From Amoebidium appalachense (Eukaryota; Ichthyosporea), in contig CAVNZM010000004.1 in NCBI GenBank assembly GCA_963693365.1, positions 8,184,001 to 8,248,000 of the forward strand: a stretch of 64,000 nt of DNA, written 5' to 3'. Of this stretch, positions 20,591 to 31,800 are shown piece by piece. Position 1 is the first letter of the stretch; every line of letters begins with the position of its first letter. Position numbers and translations under genes: made by a program. The notes beneath the pieces are model-generated. The model worked only from the letters and a program-made list of their open reading frames with translations. It was not told the DNA's origin and did no database searches.

Positions 20591-20941
20591 CATTCGACAA
20601 GGTGTCGGGTGAGGTTGCCGGCATGGACACCGGTGGTGGTGGGTGGTATGATGCCGGCTGGACCATTGCCAAGTGCAAGCAGGTGTGCGCAGGGACTCCC
20701 AACTGCTATGCCTTCACCGACACTGGCAAGGGCTGCTGGTTCAAGAACATTCCGTCCGACAGCGCAGTGACGCCCCACAGCACATTCTTCACTTACATTG
20801 AGCGATGCCCTAAGTCTGGATGGTCTGCTTGGGGCGAATGCTCGAAGAACTGCGGTGGTGGTACCCAAAACCGAACGTGCCCCCAGGGCTCCACATGCTC
20901 AGGGAGCAACACACAGGCTTGCAACACTCAGCCCTGTTGCC
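20591..20941 (+). CDS. Giant gene exon 5: one PAN-TSP1 pair
   Basis: A phase 1-1 symmetric exon of 351 bases. It encodes one PAN-like module (GGGGW...CKQVCAGTPNCYAFTDTGKGC, described as C-x3-C-x5-C-x-AF) and one TSP1 domain (WSAWGEC, SKNCGGGTQNRTC, CNTQPCC). Donor TGTTGCC|GTAAGC. As a module it could be inserted or duplicated without breaking the frame. Confidence 0.87.
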
Positions 20942-21051
20942 GTAAGCATCCCCCCCCCCCCCCCCCCCTCCCCCCCTTCCCTGCCCATCTGCCTTATCCA
21001 AACACTCTTCGCCCCCCAACCCTACTTCCCTCGCTTTTTGAACAATCTAGA

Positions 21052-21075
21052 TGCAACCGTCAGCCCTGTTGTAGT
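21052..21075 (+). pseudogene. Relic of a TSP1 exon 3' end
   Basis: The sequence reads as CNRQPCC in the frame of the gene and is followed by GTAGTAGCCCCC, closely echoing exon 5's CNTQPCC plus donor and C-tract about 110 bases upstream. Used as a 23-base exon it would break the frame, so I read it as a decayed trace of a duplicated TSP1 exon end. Confidence 0.5.
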
Positions 21076-21082
21076 AGCCCCC

Positions 21083-21273
21083 TATATACGCGGGCTAAGG
21101 GGTCGAAACTCAGACGCAATTGATGACTTGGGCCCTCCCTGAGGATGGGCTCTGCTTATGACGCATACTGTGCGCATGGCTGATGTTGCACACTTGAATG
21201 TTTGCCTTTGCATGTGTCCTGCACCATGCTTCTCATCGTGTATGCGTACTTCGTACTGTGTTCCGCATTCAAG

Positions 21274-21304
<31 letters not shown>
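21083..21304 (+). repeat. Intronic repeat, copy 5 (5'-truncated)
   Basis: It begins TATATACGCGGGCTAAGG and matches copies 2 and 3 almost exactly to TTCCGCATTCAAG, then a C32 tract (21273-21304). The 5' hairpin portion is absent. Confidence 0.88.
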
Positions 21305-21306
<2 letters not shown>

Positions 21307-21387
21307 TCCCCCTTCCCCCCCGGTCTTTGTCCCTGCCCATCTGTGCCTCATCTCCCCTCGCATCTACATCCCTCTTCATCTGTATCC

Positions 21388-21609
21388 CCCCCCCCCCCCC
21401 CCCCCCCCCCCCCTTGCTTTTCAAACAATCTTCTCCCTCGGCTCTAGTTCTGATGGTTGAAAACGTTGTCTGTAAATCAACAGATGCCCCCCCCCCCCCC
21501 CCCCCCCTCCCCTTGCTTTTCAAACAATCTCCTCCCTCGGCTCTAGTTCTGATGTTTGAAAAAGTTGTCTGTAAAATCAACAGATCCCCCCCCCCCCCCC
21601 CCCCCCCCC
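21388..21609 (+). repeat. C-tract-bounded tandem duplication
   Basis: Two copies of a block of about 75 bases (CTTTTCAAACAATCTYCTCC... to ...AATCAACAGAT), each preceded by a C-tract of 20-25 bases; a third C-tract closes the array. The copies differ at a few positions. The earlier TTTTTGAACAATCTAGATG at 21035-21053 may be a decayed relative. Confidence 0.8.
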
Positions 21610-21839
21610 TCTCCCTTTTCGACTCTCCAGCCTCCTCCGCCCCAGCCTTTCAAGTTTTCTATTTTCCCACGTATGTGAGTTTCATTGAGTTTGCTCTGCT
21701 TTTGCCTTATATGAAGACCGTATTCTTATTTTCTACGGTACCCCCCTCCCCCCTACCCCCACACCCAACCCCCCCCTTTTTTTTCCTCCAAAGGGGCAAA
21801 ATCTGCTTGGCCAACACCCCACACATGATGCTTCTCATT

Positions 21840-21874
<35 letters not shown>

Positions 21875-22024
21875 TTCCCTTCATCTTTGTCCCCAAGGTT
21901 GCAAAACCTGCTAGACCAATTCACCCCACATGGTCTTCCTTGCCCCCCCCCCCCCCCCCCCCCCCTTTTTTTTTGGGCTCACCTCTTGGCTTCTGTGCTA
22001 ACGTAACCAATGCCCTCTCTGCAG

Positions 22025-22423
22025 CATACAAGGAGTTTACCATTAGCGACACTCTCTGGGATGTTGTTGGCCAGGCCAACAGCATTGTCGAGTGCGAGAG
22101 CCTTTGCGATGCCACCACTGGTTGCAATGCATTCATCTTCAATGTGGCATATTCTGTGTGCCAGCTGAAGCGTGTGCGTGATTCTGGCCAGATTGTTTCT
22201 TCTGCGGAAGGGTGGAGCGTGTTTGTCCGGCAGTGCCCTGGCACTGTGATCGACGGCGCCTGGGGCAACTGGGGTCAATGCACTGCCACATGCAAGGGAG
22301 GTGTGCGCACACGTGCATGCAACAACCCAGCTCCCGACAATGCCGGTGCACCTTGCGATGGTGAATTCATTCAGACATGCAACGATGGTGTTGACTGTGC
22401 TCCCGGCACCGTTGTGGATAATG
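22025..22423 (+). CDS. Giant gene exon 6: seventh PAN-TSP1 pair
   Basis: Acceptor CTCTCTGCAG, phase 1 in. PAN-like module: CESLCDATTGCNAFIFN, with the last Cys in VCQLK. TSP1: WGNWGQCTATC, GGVRTRACNNP, then CNDGVDC. I place the donor at AATG|GTAGCC, which gives phase 1 out and puts the C31 tract (22432-22462) 8 nt after the donor G. This matches introns 3-5. Confidence 0.82.
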
Positions 22424-22430
22424 GTAGCCT

Positions 22431-22464
<34 letters not shown>

Positions 22465-22814
22465 TCCCACATTCCCCCCTCCCCCCCCCAAAATAAAAAA
22501 AATAAGGGAGCTGTCTTCTTCCTGATGTCTTGCGCTACAGGATTGCAACTAGGTTATTCCCTGGGCTATTTTGTGCAGCCCTTTGTGATCCTGCATGTTC
22601 AGCTTCTTGCTCTTTCCCGCTTCTCTCCTCCATGCTTCTGTTTATGCTGAATGTGTGGCATGCAGTTTCTTCTCTCCAGTGACTCTGACCATTCTGCACC
22701 TTCTTTTTACTGATCTACCGTCGATGGCACGCTCGAACACCTCAGAGTTACGTTTCTTTTGGTTCATGCTCATCTCCTCCCTCGCACCCCACTAACTTTA
22801 CTCTCTTGTTGCAG
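22424..22814 (+). other. Intron 6
   Basis: 391 bases, GTAGCCTA then C31, ending TCTTGTTGCAG. The remainder is pyrimidine-rich with no recognisable element. Phase 1. Confidence 0.75.
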
Positions 22815-25800
22815 CCGAGATTGGCGAGCTCGTGTATTTCGATGTCAACGGCAACGGTGTCAAGGATGTCGGCGAGGTTGGCATTGGTGGCGCTAAGGTG
22901 GTGCTCAAGGATGTCAATGGCCAGGTAGTTGTTTCCACCACCACCAACTCCAACGGTGTCTACCGGTTCTATGCCCTACCTGCCGGCACCTACACGGTCG
23001 AGGTTGAGACTGCCGCTGGCATCCTCCAGGGGCTCAGCAACACCAAGGATATTGATGGCAACCTTGACTCTAAGGCCACTGTCACCGTCACGGCCGGCCA
23101 GCAGAAGCTGGATGTGGACTTCGGGTACACTGACATCAAGGACTGCACCACGGGCTCGGTCACGTGCCCGGCCCAGGCCATGTGCGTCAACTCTGCTGGT
23201 GGGTACGTCTGTGCCTGCAACACTGGCTACACGATGGTCAGTGGCAGCTGCACGGCCAAGACTGGCAGCATCGGTGACAGCATCTGGCTTGATGCCAACC
23301 GCAACGGCATCCAGGACGCTAAGGAGGTGGGCATGGTTGCCATTTTGGAGCTCTATGCCGTCGACATTGCTGCCGTCAACTCCCGCTTGCTCGCGCCACT
23401 CACTGCATCGGGTACTGGTAGGCGGCGCCGCGCTGCATCCAATGTCACGGCGGTAGCAGCCACCACACTGCTCAAGTCCATCACCACTGATGGATCGGGT
23501 TTCTACCTGTTCCATAACATTACCCCTGGTGCCTACCGTGTCAAGATTGTTTCATCCAGCATTCCCAGCGGCCTTGTGCAGACCTACGACCCCGATGGCC
23601 AGAAAGATGGCCAGACTGTGGTTATCATCGGGCCCGGTGACCACCTGCGCGGTATTGACTTCGGTTATGCCATCTCAGTGCCCGGCACGGTGGAGGGCAC
23701 AGTATATGACGACGTGAACAAGGATGGCATGAAGGACAATGGTGATGTTCCCGTGGGGGATGTTATTCTTGACCTCGTGGACATTGCCACGGGCAAGGTT
23801 TTGGCCACAACCCGGACTAATGGCACCGGTGTTTACCGCTTCAGCCGTGTACCGGCTGGCACGTACCAGATCCGTCTGCAGAAGGGCACCCTGCCGGCAC
23901 CCTACCAAGGTGTCATCTACGAGAAGGACGGCACCCTTGACGGGGCTATTGCTTTTGTGATGCCTGATGGTGGCCAGCTGACCGGCTACTACTTCGGACT
24001 CACCACCATCTCGATCGGTTCTGTCACGGGCACCATCTTTGTTGACAACAACCAGAACACTGCCCAAGATTCGGGTGAGGAGGGCCTTGCTAGCATCAAG
24101 ATCAACATTCTGGATTCGGTTACTGGAAACGTTGTGGCCACCACAACCACCGATTCCAATGGCAATTTCCAACTGGACGGCATCCCAGTTGGCAACTACA
24201 CTTTTGCCATTGACCTTACTAGTCTCCCGCCAGGCGTAGAGGTTTCCACTCCGCCCAACGGCCAGATGTCGTTGGAGGTGACCCCGAGTGGCAACTCCCC
24301 GATATTTGTCGGCCTGCTGGCTCCTCCTCCTGGTTCTGTGGAAGGCAAGGTCTACCGCGACATCAACCGTAACAAGGCAGAGGAGAATGGCGAGGAGGGC
24401 ATTGCTGGTGTCATCGTTCAGATTGTCAACCCTGCCACCAGCACCGTTCTTAAGCAGGTGATGACCGACGTTGACGGGGTGTACATCTTCACTAACGTGC
24501 TTCCTGGTGGCTGGATCATTGTCATCCAGCGGGGGGAGAATTTGCCCAACGATTGGCGCCAGTATGCTGATCCCGACGGCACAGCAGACGGCCGCACCAC
24601 CGTAACGGTTGTTTCCAACGAGGTTAGCGACGGTAACATCTTTGGCTACAACATGCAACCCCTGCCAGGCAAGATCATGGGCTCAGTCCTCAACGATACC
24701 ACTGTTGTCAGCCGCAAGATCCCGGGCCAGCCGCCAATTCCTGATGTCACCCTGAATTTGATCAACACGGCAACCCTTGCCGTTGTGGACACCACCACCA
24801 CGGGTGCAGATGGTTCATACCAGTTCGTCAATGTACCTGCGGGCTCATATCGGGTCAAGATTGACAAGGCAACCCTGCCAGTGAACCACTTCCCGACTTC
24901 CGATCCCGATAGTGTCCTGGATCACCAGACCAGGGTGACAATTCTGGACGCAGACACTCGCGCCAATGTTGATTTCCTCTACTTCCACTCAGCGGATGGA
25001 AGCGGCAGAATGCTGCCAGGCCATGTGACCCGGCCACCAGGTCGCGCCAACGGCACGCTGGCCAACATTACTGTGCTCATCACCAATGCCGATACTGGTG
25101 TGGTCTTCCCAGTCAATACTGATGAGGACGGCCAGTACATTTTCCCGCCCATGCCCCCATGCCGCAATTGCAGCATCCAGGTTGTGCCGGAAACTCTGCC
25201 GGAGGACACCAGTTTGGTCCAGACTGCATCCAACGGTACCGACACCTCAGTTGTTGGCATTCTTCCGGGTGACCACACAATTTACTTCTCGGTTCCGGAG
25301 AATGTAACCAAATTTGTGCCACAGACCATTGTCATTGATACATTCCACGGCAGTGTGTCAGGTGTTGTCGTTGAGGATACCGATGTTGATGGGACTCGCG
25401 GTGCGTCCGACATTTTGCTTCCCAATGTCAACGTCACCTTGTACAACCAGTTCATGGTGAGAATCTCCACTGTTCAGACCAATGCAAACGGCGAGTATCG
25501 CTTCACTGGTCTCTCCATAGGCAACTACACTGTTTCTGTGGACATGCCCAGCTTGCCAGTTGGCTGGACACCGTCCTTTGACCAAGACGGCGGCACTGAT
25601 GGGGCCGCCAAGGTGGTGGTTTCTCTGCAGGCAAATGCAACGGAGGTTGTTTTAGGGTTCCTGCGACCGAAGCCTGGCACTATCGTCGTGACTGTTTTCA
25701 ACGACACCAATGCCAATGCCGTACAGGATGGAGAGGCTGGGCTGGCCTATATTCGTGTTACTCTGACCAACAGCAGTGGTGGGGTGGTGGCAGCCAATCG

Positions 25801-28800
25801 CACCAACGCCACTGGTCAGGTGACCTTTTCGAACCTCCAGCCTGGTGTCTACTCTGTGACAGTCTCCCACCGTCTCAATGGCTACGTGCAGACAGTTGAC
25901 CCTGACGCTACCAAGGACAGCCGCACCGTGTCTACCGTAAAGGCAGGCGAGACAACTACGTCGGTGTTTGCCTATGCCCCACCCCCAGGTGGTGTTTCTG
26001 GTGCTGTTCTTCACGATCAGAACGCGGATAGCCTGAAGGCCGGCGATCCTGGCCTGGCCAATGCCAAGGTCATCCTGCTGGATTCTGCTGGTGCGGTGGT
26101 TGGGCAGTCCTATGTGGATGCCACCACTGGGGCCTTCCTGTTCGGTGCATTAGCAGACGGCACCTACAAGGTGGCTATTAGCTTGCCTTCCATCCCTACC
26201 GGTTACAAGCAGGTGTACGGCCCTGCTGATGTGATCTCGGAGTCCTACACCGTTACTGTGCAGGGGTCCGTCATCAAGGATGTCATCTTTGGCTTCCGTG
26301 CCCCCAAGAACGCCACTGTTAGCGGCTCCATCTTCACGGACACCAACAACAACGGCCAGCTGGATTCTGGCGAGGCAGCTGTGCAAGGTGTGGTCGTGCA
26401 GCTGGTAACCAAAAATGGCACAGTCATAGCCACGGCTACCACTGGCCCGGATGGCAAATATACTTTCCCCAACGTCGCAAAAGGAAATTATTCGGTTGTG
26501 ATTGACAAGACCAGCTTGCCCCTCGACCTTGTCAATGCCATCATCACCGATCCCTCGGGTGTCAAGGGCGGCACGAGCACGGCCACCATTGTAGATGGCG
26601 AGTCTGCCCCAACCAACTTCTCTCTGTTTAAGCTGGTGCCTGGAACCATCACTGGTAGCGTTTACAACGATGCCAACGGTAACAGCATTCTCAACACGGG
26701 TGAGGTTGGCCTGACTGATGCTGTTGTGCGCCTGTCTCGCGCCACAGGCACAGTGTCTGAGGTCACAATCGATGCCTCTGGCCGCTACACCTTCAATGGT
26801 GTCCAAGATGGTACCTACTCTGTGTCTGTGGTGTCTCTTCCCGCTGGCTTTGTGCAAACCGGGGGCCCTACAAATGCAACCGCGACTGTCGTCGTTTCTG
26901 GTGGTGGCCAGGTAGTTCCGGACATGGGCTTCCGCCCACCTTATGGTAGCATTTCAGGTAATGTGATGGCAGACATCAATGGCGACATGAGCAACATTAC
27001 TGCCATGGCCAACATTCGCGTCCGCCTGATCAACGCCGACACTGGTGTGACGGTGGGAACTACAACCACAGCAGCCAATGGTTCGTACCAGTTTGCAAAC
27101 TTGTTTGCGGCCAACTACACCGTTGTTGTTGATGTGGCTACGCTCCCAACCAACCGCCGTCTGGTTACTCAGGATCCGGACTCCGTTAAGGATGGCAAGA
27201 CCAGAGTAACGCTTGCTTCAGGTCAGACTGTCGCATCACAGGACTTCTACTATGCTCCTCCAGTTGGCAGCCTGAGCGGTCGGGTGGTTCGCGACGTCAA
27301 CGTGGATGGCAAGCTTGATGCTGCTGATACCGGCCTGTCGGGGGTGGAGGTACGCTTGATGCTGGGAAGCACCATCATCAAGAATACAACCACAGACGCT
27401 GGCGGCAACTACGTGTTCCCATCAGTGGACCCCAACAAGTACCGGGTTGTTGTTGTCCCCACCAACTTGCCAGCTGATACCCGCATCCCCAGCTTTGATG
27501 TGGACACTCTGGCGGATGGCCAGACAGATGTCGTTGTGAACATTGGTGCCAAGGTTACCAACATCAACCTTGGTTTCCGGTCACCAAAAGCAGGTACTGT
27601 CAGTGGTTCCGTCTTCAGTGACATCAAGGCCAACGGCATCAAGGACACCACCGACACAGCCCTGCCCCAGGTCACTGTTGAGCTACTGCGCAATGGCTCG
27701 GTGGTGGCCACTACCGCAAGCGTTTCTGATGGCTCTTTCAGCTTCAGCAATGTTGCTGCAGGGACCTACACAGTGCGAGTGCAGTCGACCACCTTGCCTG
27801 CAGCAATCCGTATGCGGAAGCCCACCACCGACCCAGATGGTGTCTTCGACGGTTCGTCCACGGTGACGGTAGTCGATGGCGACCAGGTTACCAGCCAAGA
27901 TTTCGGCTACCCACCTGCTACCAGCAGTATATCGGGATCAATCATCAACGATGTTGATCTCAATGGCCAATCTACGTCAACGGACACCCCCCTAGCCAAC
28001 ATCAAGGTCAGCCTGTCCCTCAATGGACAGGAAGTTGCGACCACGACAACGGATGCCACCGGCAAGTACATCTTTACCGGCCTGGCTGCTGGCGACTACA
28101 CCGTCTCCCTTGATAAGACACAGATCCCGCCGGCACTTCAGTACGTTTCGTTTGGTTCATCGATGGACGGCAAGACTGCCACAATCAAGCTGGCGGACAA
28201 CCAGAACCTTGCAACGATCGACTTTGCCTTCCGCTCCATTGTAAATTTGGTCCGTGGTCTGCTGTTTAGTGACACCAATCTGGATAAGCTGTACCAGGCT
28301 GGCGAGCCAGGCGTGGCCAATGTCACCGTCACTGCAACAGACTCTAGTGGCCGCTCCGTGTCTGTTACCACTGATACCAATGGTTACTTCACCTTCATCA
28401 ATCTTGCTACTGGTTCTGTAACCATCAGAGTCGACAACGGCACCCTCCCGGTGGACTCCGTCCTTACACACGACTATGATGGGGTTGCCGATGGGCAGAC
28501 ATCATTTGCCCTCATGGATGGGTCCGAGAAGTTGGACATCAAGTTCGGCTATGCCTCCAAGGATGCACTGGCAAAGGGTACGGTCGAGGTGGTGGTCGTC
28601 AGAGACGTCAATCGTGATGCTGCCTATGACAACACCACGGACATACTCATTTCGTCGGCAGTCGTCTCCCTGCAAGTGGCCGGAGCAAATGGCGTTTGGA
28701 CCACCGTGCGCAATGGCACCACTGATGCGTTGGGCCGTGTTCAGTTTACTGAGCTCGAGCCAGGCACTTATCGGGTTGTGCTCGATAATACCACAACTGG

Positions 28801-31800
28801 CGACGCTAAGATCAACGTGTTTGATGGAGACAAGGTGGTTGACGGCGCATCATACTTCAACATCACCAAGGCTGAGAGGTACTCAGTCGTCATGGGGGTG
28901 CGTGTGCCCTATCCAGGTACCGTTGCTGGTCTTCTCTTCAACGACACTGACAAGAACCTGGTGAAGGACCCAAGTGACCAGCCCTTGGCCAACGTCACTG
29001 TGCAGCTGGTTGACCCTGCCGGCAATGTCATTGCAACAACCACCACTGATGCCAACGGCAATTATGTGTTCACCGACATCCCAGAAGGCGAATACTCTGT
29101 GCGGGTAGTGCCCGCTACCTTGCCACCAACCAGCGTCCCGGCTATCATCACCAATGGGGCTAAGCCTGCTAAGGTCGATCCTCTGGGCTTTAACGAGGTG
29201 CATCTCACGGTGGGTGCTGATGCTACGGCCAACCACATTGTCAACATAACGGGCTTTGTTTTTGAGGATGTTGACAAAGACGGCACGTTAGACGTCACTG
29301 ACAAACCGATCACCAACACTAAGGTGGTGCTGTTGAGCACAGGTGGTGTCCAAATTGCCACCACCAACACTGACCCGTTTGGTCGGTTTTTCTTTGATGT
29401 TGCAACTCCTGGCACCTACACAGTGCAGGTTGTTAGCAACACCCTGCCATCGGCTCTGAATGTGGTGAGCTATGACCCAGACACCAAGCTGGATGGTTCA
29501 AGCCAGGTAGTTGTTTCGGGCACGACACCATCGTCGTGGTTGTATTTCGGCTACCATCAGACCACAAACACCTTTGTCATCACATTGGTGAATGACACAA
29601 ACACAAATGGTGTCAAAGACCAGACAGACCCTCCCTTGGCCAACGTAACCATTCAAATTGTTGATCAGAACGGGAATGTCGTAGCCAATGCAACAACGGA
29701 CTCAACGGGCAAGGTTGTTATCCCTAATCTCCCATCTAGCAACTACACGGCTATCATTCCTGCATTGCCCACCAACAGTAAGCCCATTGCCACCGCACCA
29801 ACCACAGCAGGAAACACGACCGAATACCCTATTGGTCCTGATGGCACCATTGGAACGGTCGTGTGCAACACCACTACATGTGCCCTGCCTCCCCCCACCA
29901 TTGCAGCTTCCGGAAACAGTGGCACTGGAGAGCCCCTGATAGGCCGCATCGGCAACGACATCAATGGTGACGGTTCCATAGGCCCGAACGAGGGTCTAGG
30001 TGGTGTAGTCGTCCAGTTAGTTGACCCGACCGGCAAGGTGATTGCTGAAACAACCACACTGCCAAACGGCACATTCGTGTTCCCGGATGTCCCCTCAGGT
30101 AACTACACCTTTGCGGTTAAACCCGATGGTATACCTAGCAACACAACCCGGCCAGTGGTGGAGCTTCCTGCTGCGGGGAACACAACTGCTACGACAGGAA
30201 TTCCAGCCAATGGAAATGTCCCAGGAACCATCGGATGTCCCGCAAACCAGACCTGCTTGTACACACCAGTGGCGCCACTACCCAAGCTCAATGTTACTGG
30301 CGAGATCTTCAGTGATTCCGACAAGGATGGCGTGCGTGATCTGACGGAGCCCGGCCTTGGCAACGTGACGGTGCAGCTGTTGGATTCCACCGGCAAGGTT
30401 GTCGGCCAAACACAGACATTGTCCAACGGGTCGTTTGCCTTCCCCGATGTGCCTGTAGGTAACTACAGCATTCGTGTTGTCCCCGAGACACTGCCCAGCG
30501 GTGCGCAGACCCCGTCTGCTTACCTGCCCGGCGAGGGTGGGAACAAGACGGTTGTTCCGGTTGAGCCCAATGGCGCCATTTTGGGCAGCGAGGTGTGCAC
30601 GGAGGCATCTGGCTGCCTGTACGTCCCGCCACCAGTGCCACCGACCCCTGTTGTTGGGTCCATCATTGGCGGTCTGCTGAACGATACCAACGGCGACGGT
30701 CTGAAGGACGCCAACGACACCGGCCTGGGCAATGTCACTGTTCAGCTTGTGGCCCCCAACGGCACGGTAGTTGCCGAGGTGCAGACGCTGCCCAACGGCG
30801 CATTCATCATCCCGCCGATCAACTGCGTGGACTGCACCATCCGGGTGGTTCCCGAGACGCTGCCCAACAACACCAACCCCATTGCCGAGGTGCCTCTTGG
30901 TAATGGCACTGGCATTGTGGGTGTGCCTCCCAATGGCACGCTGCCTGTTGATGTTGACTGCAACGGCACTGCCTGCACGTTCACTTCAGCGACTCCGCCG
31001 TCGCTGCCAGATATCTCCGGCGCGATCTTCAATGACGCCAACAAGGATGGAGTGCGCGACCCCACGGACCCTGTCCTGGGCAACGTGACTGTGCAGCTTG
31101 TGGACGCCAATGGCACGGTTGTTGGCGAGACACAGACACTGCCCAACGGCACGTTTGTGTTCCCCGACGTGCCTCCTGGCAACTACAGCATCCGTGTGGT
31201 GCCGGAGACGCTGCCCAGCAATGCGCAGGCCCCGTCAGCCAACCTGCCCAGTGATGGTGGCAACAGCACGGTGGTTCCCATTCAGCCGAGCGGCGCCATC
31301 TCGGGAACTGAGGTTTGCACTGAGGCGTCTGGCTGCCTGTACGTCCCGGCGCCAGTGCCATCAACCCCTGTTGTTGGGCCCATCATTGGCGGTCTGCTGA
31401 ACGATACCAACGGCGACGGTCTGAAGGACGCCAACGACACCGGCCTGGGCAACGTCACTGTTCAGCTGGTGGCTCCCAACGGCACGGTGGTTGCCGAGGT
31501 GCAGACGCAGCCCAACGGCGCGTTCATCATCCCGCCGATCAACTGCGCGGACTGCACCATCCGGGTTGTTCCCGAGACGCTGCCCAACAACACCAACCCC
31601 ATTGCCGAGGTGCCTTTTGGCAATGGCACTGGCATTGTGGATGTGCCTTCCAATGGCACGCTGCCTGTTGATGTTGACTGCAACGGCACTGCCTGCACGT
31701 CCACCCCAGTGACTCCGCCGTCGCTGCCAGATATCACCGGCGCGATCTTCAATGACGCCAACAAGGATGGAGTGCGCGACCCCACGGACCCTGTCCTGGG

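Larger units (their letters stand above)
20942..22024 (+). other. Intron 5, poly-C-dominated
   Basis: 1083 bases, GTAAGCAT then C19 (20950-20968), ending CCCTCTCTGCAG. It contains an exon-end relic (21052-21075), an intronic repeat copy, a C-flanked tandem duplication and at least six more pure C-tracts, several longer than 20 bases (21273-21304, 21388-21412, 21487-21507, 21586-21609, 21842-21874, 21943-21965). C-tract-driven open frames here are not genes. Confidence 0.75.

Noticed and set aside
21198-21914. Proline-rich open frames in introns
   Set aside because: They come from reading through poly-C tracts; the sequence between tracts is repeat or unconserved.
22832-22834. Independent gene start at the beginning of the long SdrD-like frame
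   Set aside because: The codon there is GTG, the frame extends upstream to a good acceptor (TTGTTGCAG), and the first domain motif (IGELVYFD) begins before it.
23675-24658. A 327-codon minus-strand open frame
   Set aside because: It lies wholly inside well-conserved SdrD B-like coding on the plus strand and shows no recognisable domain.
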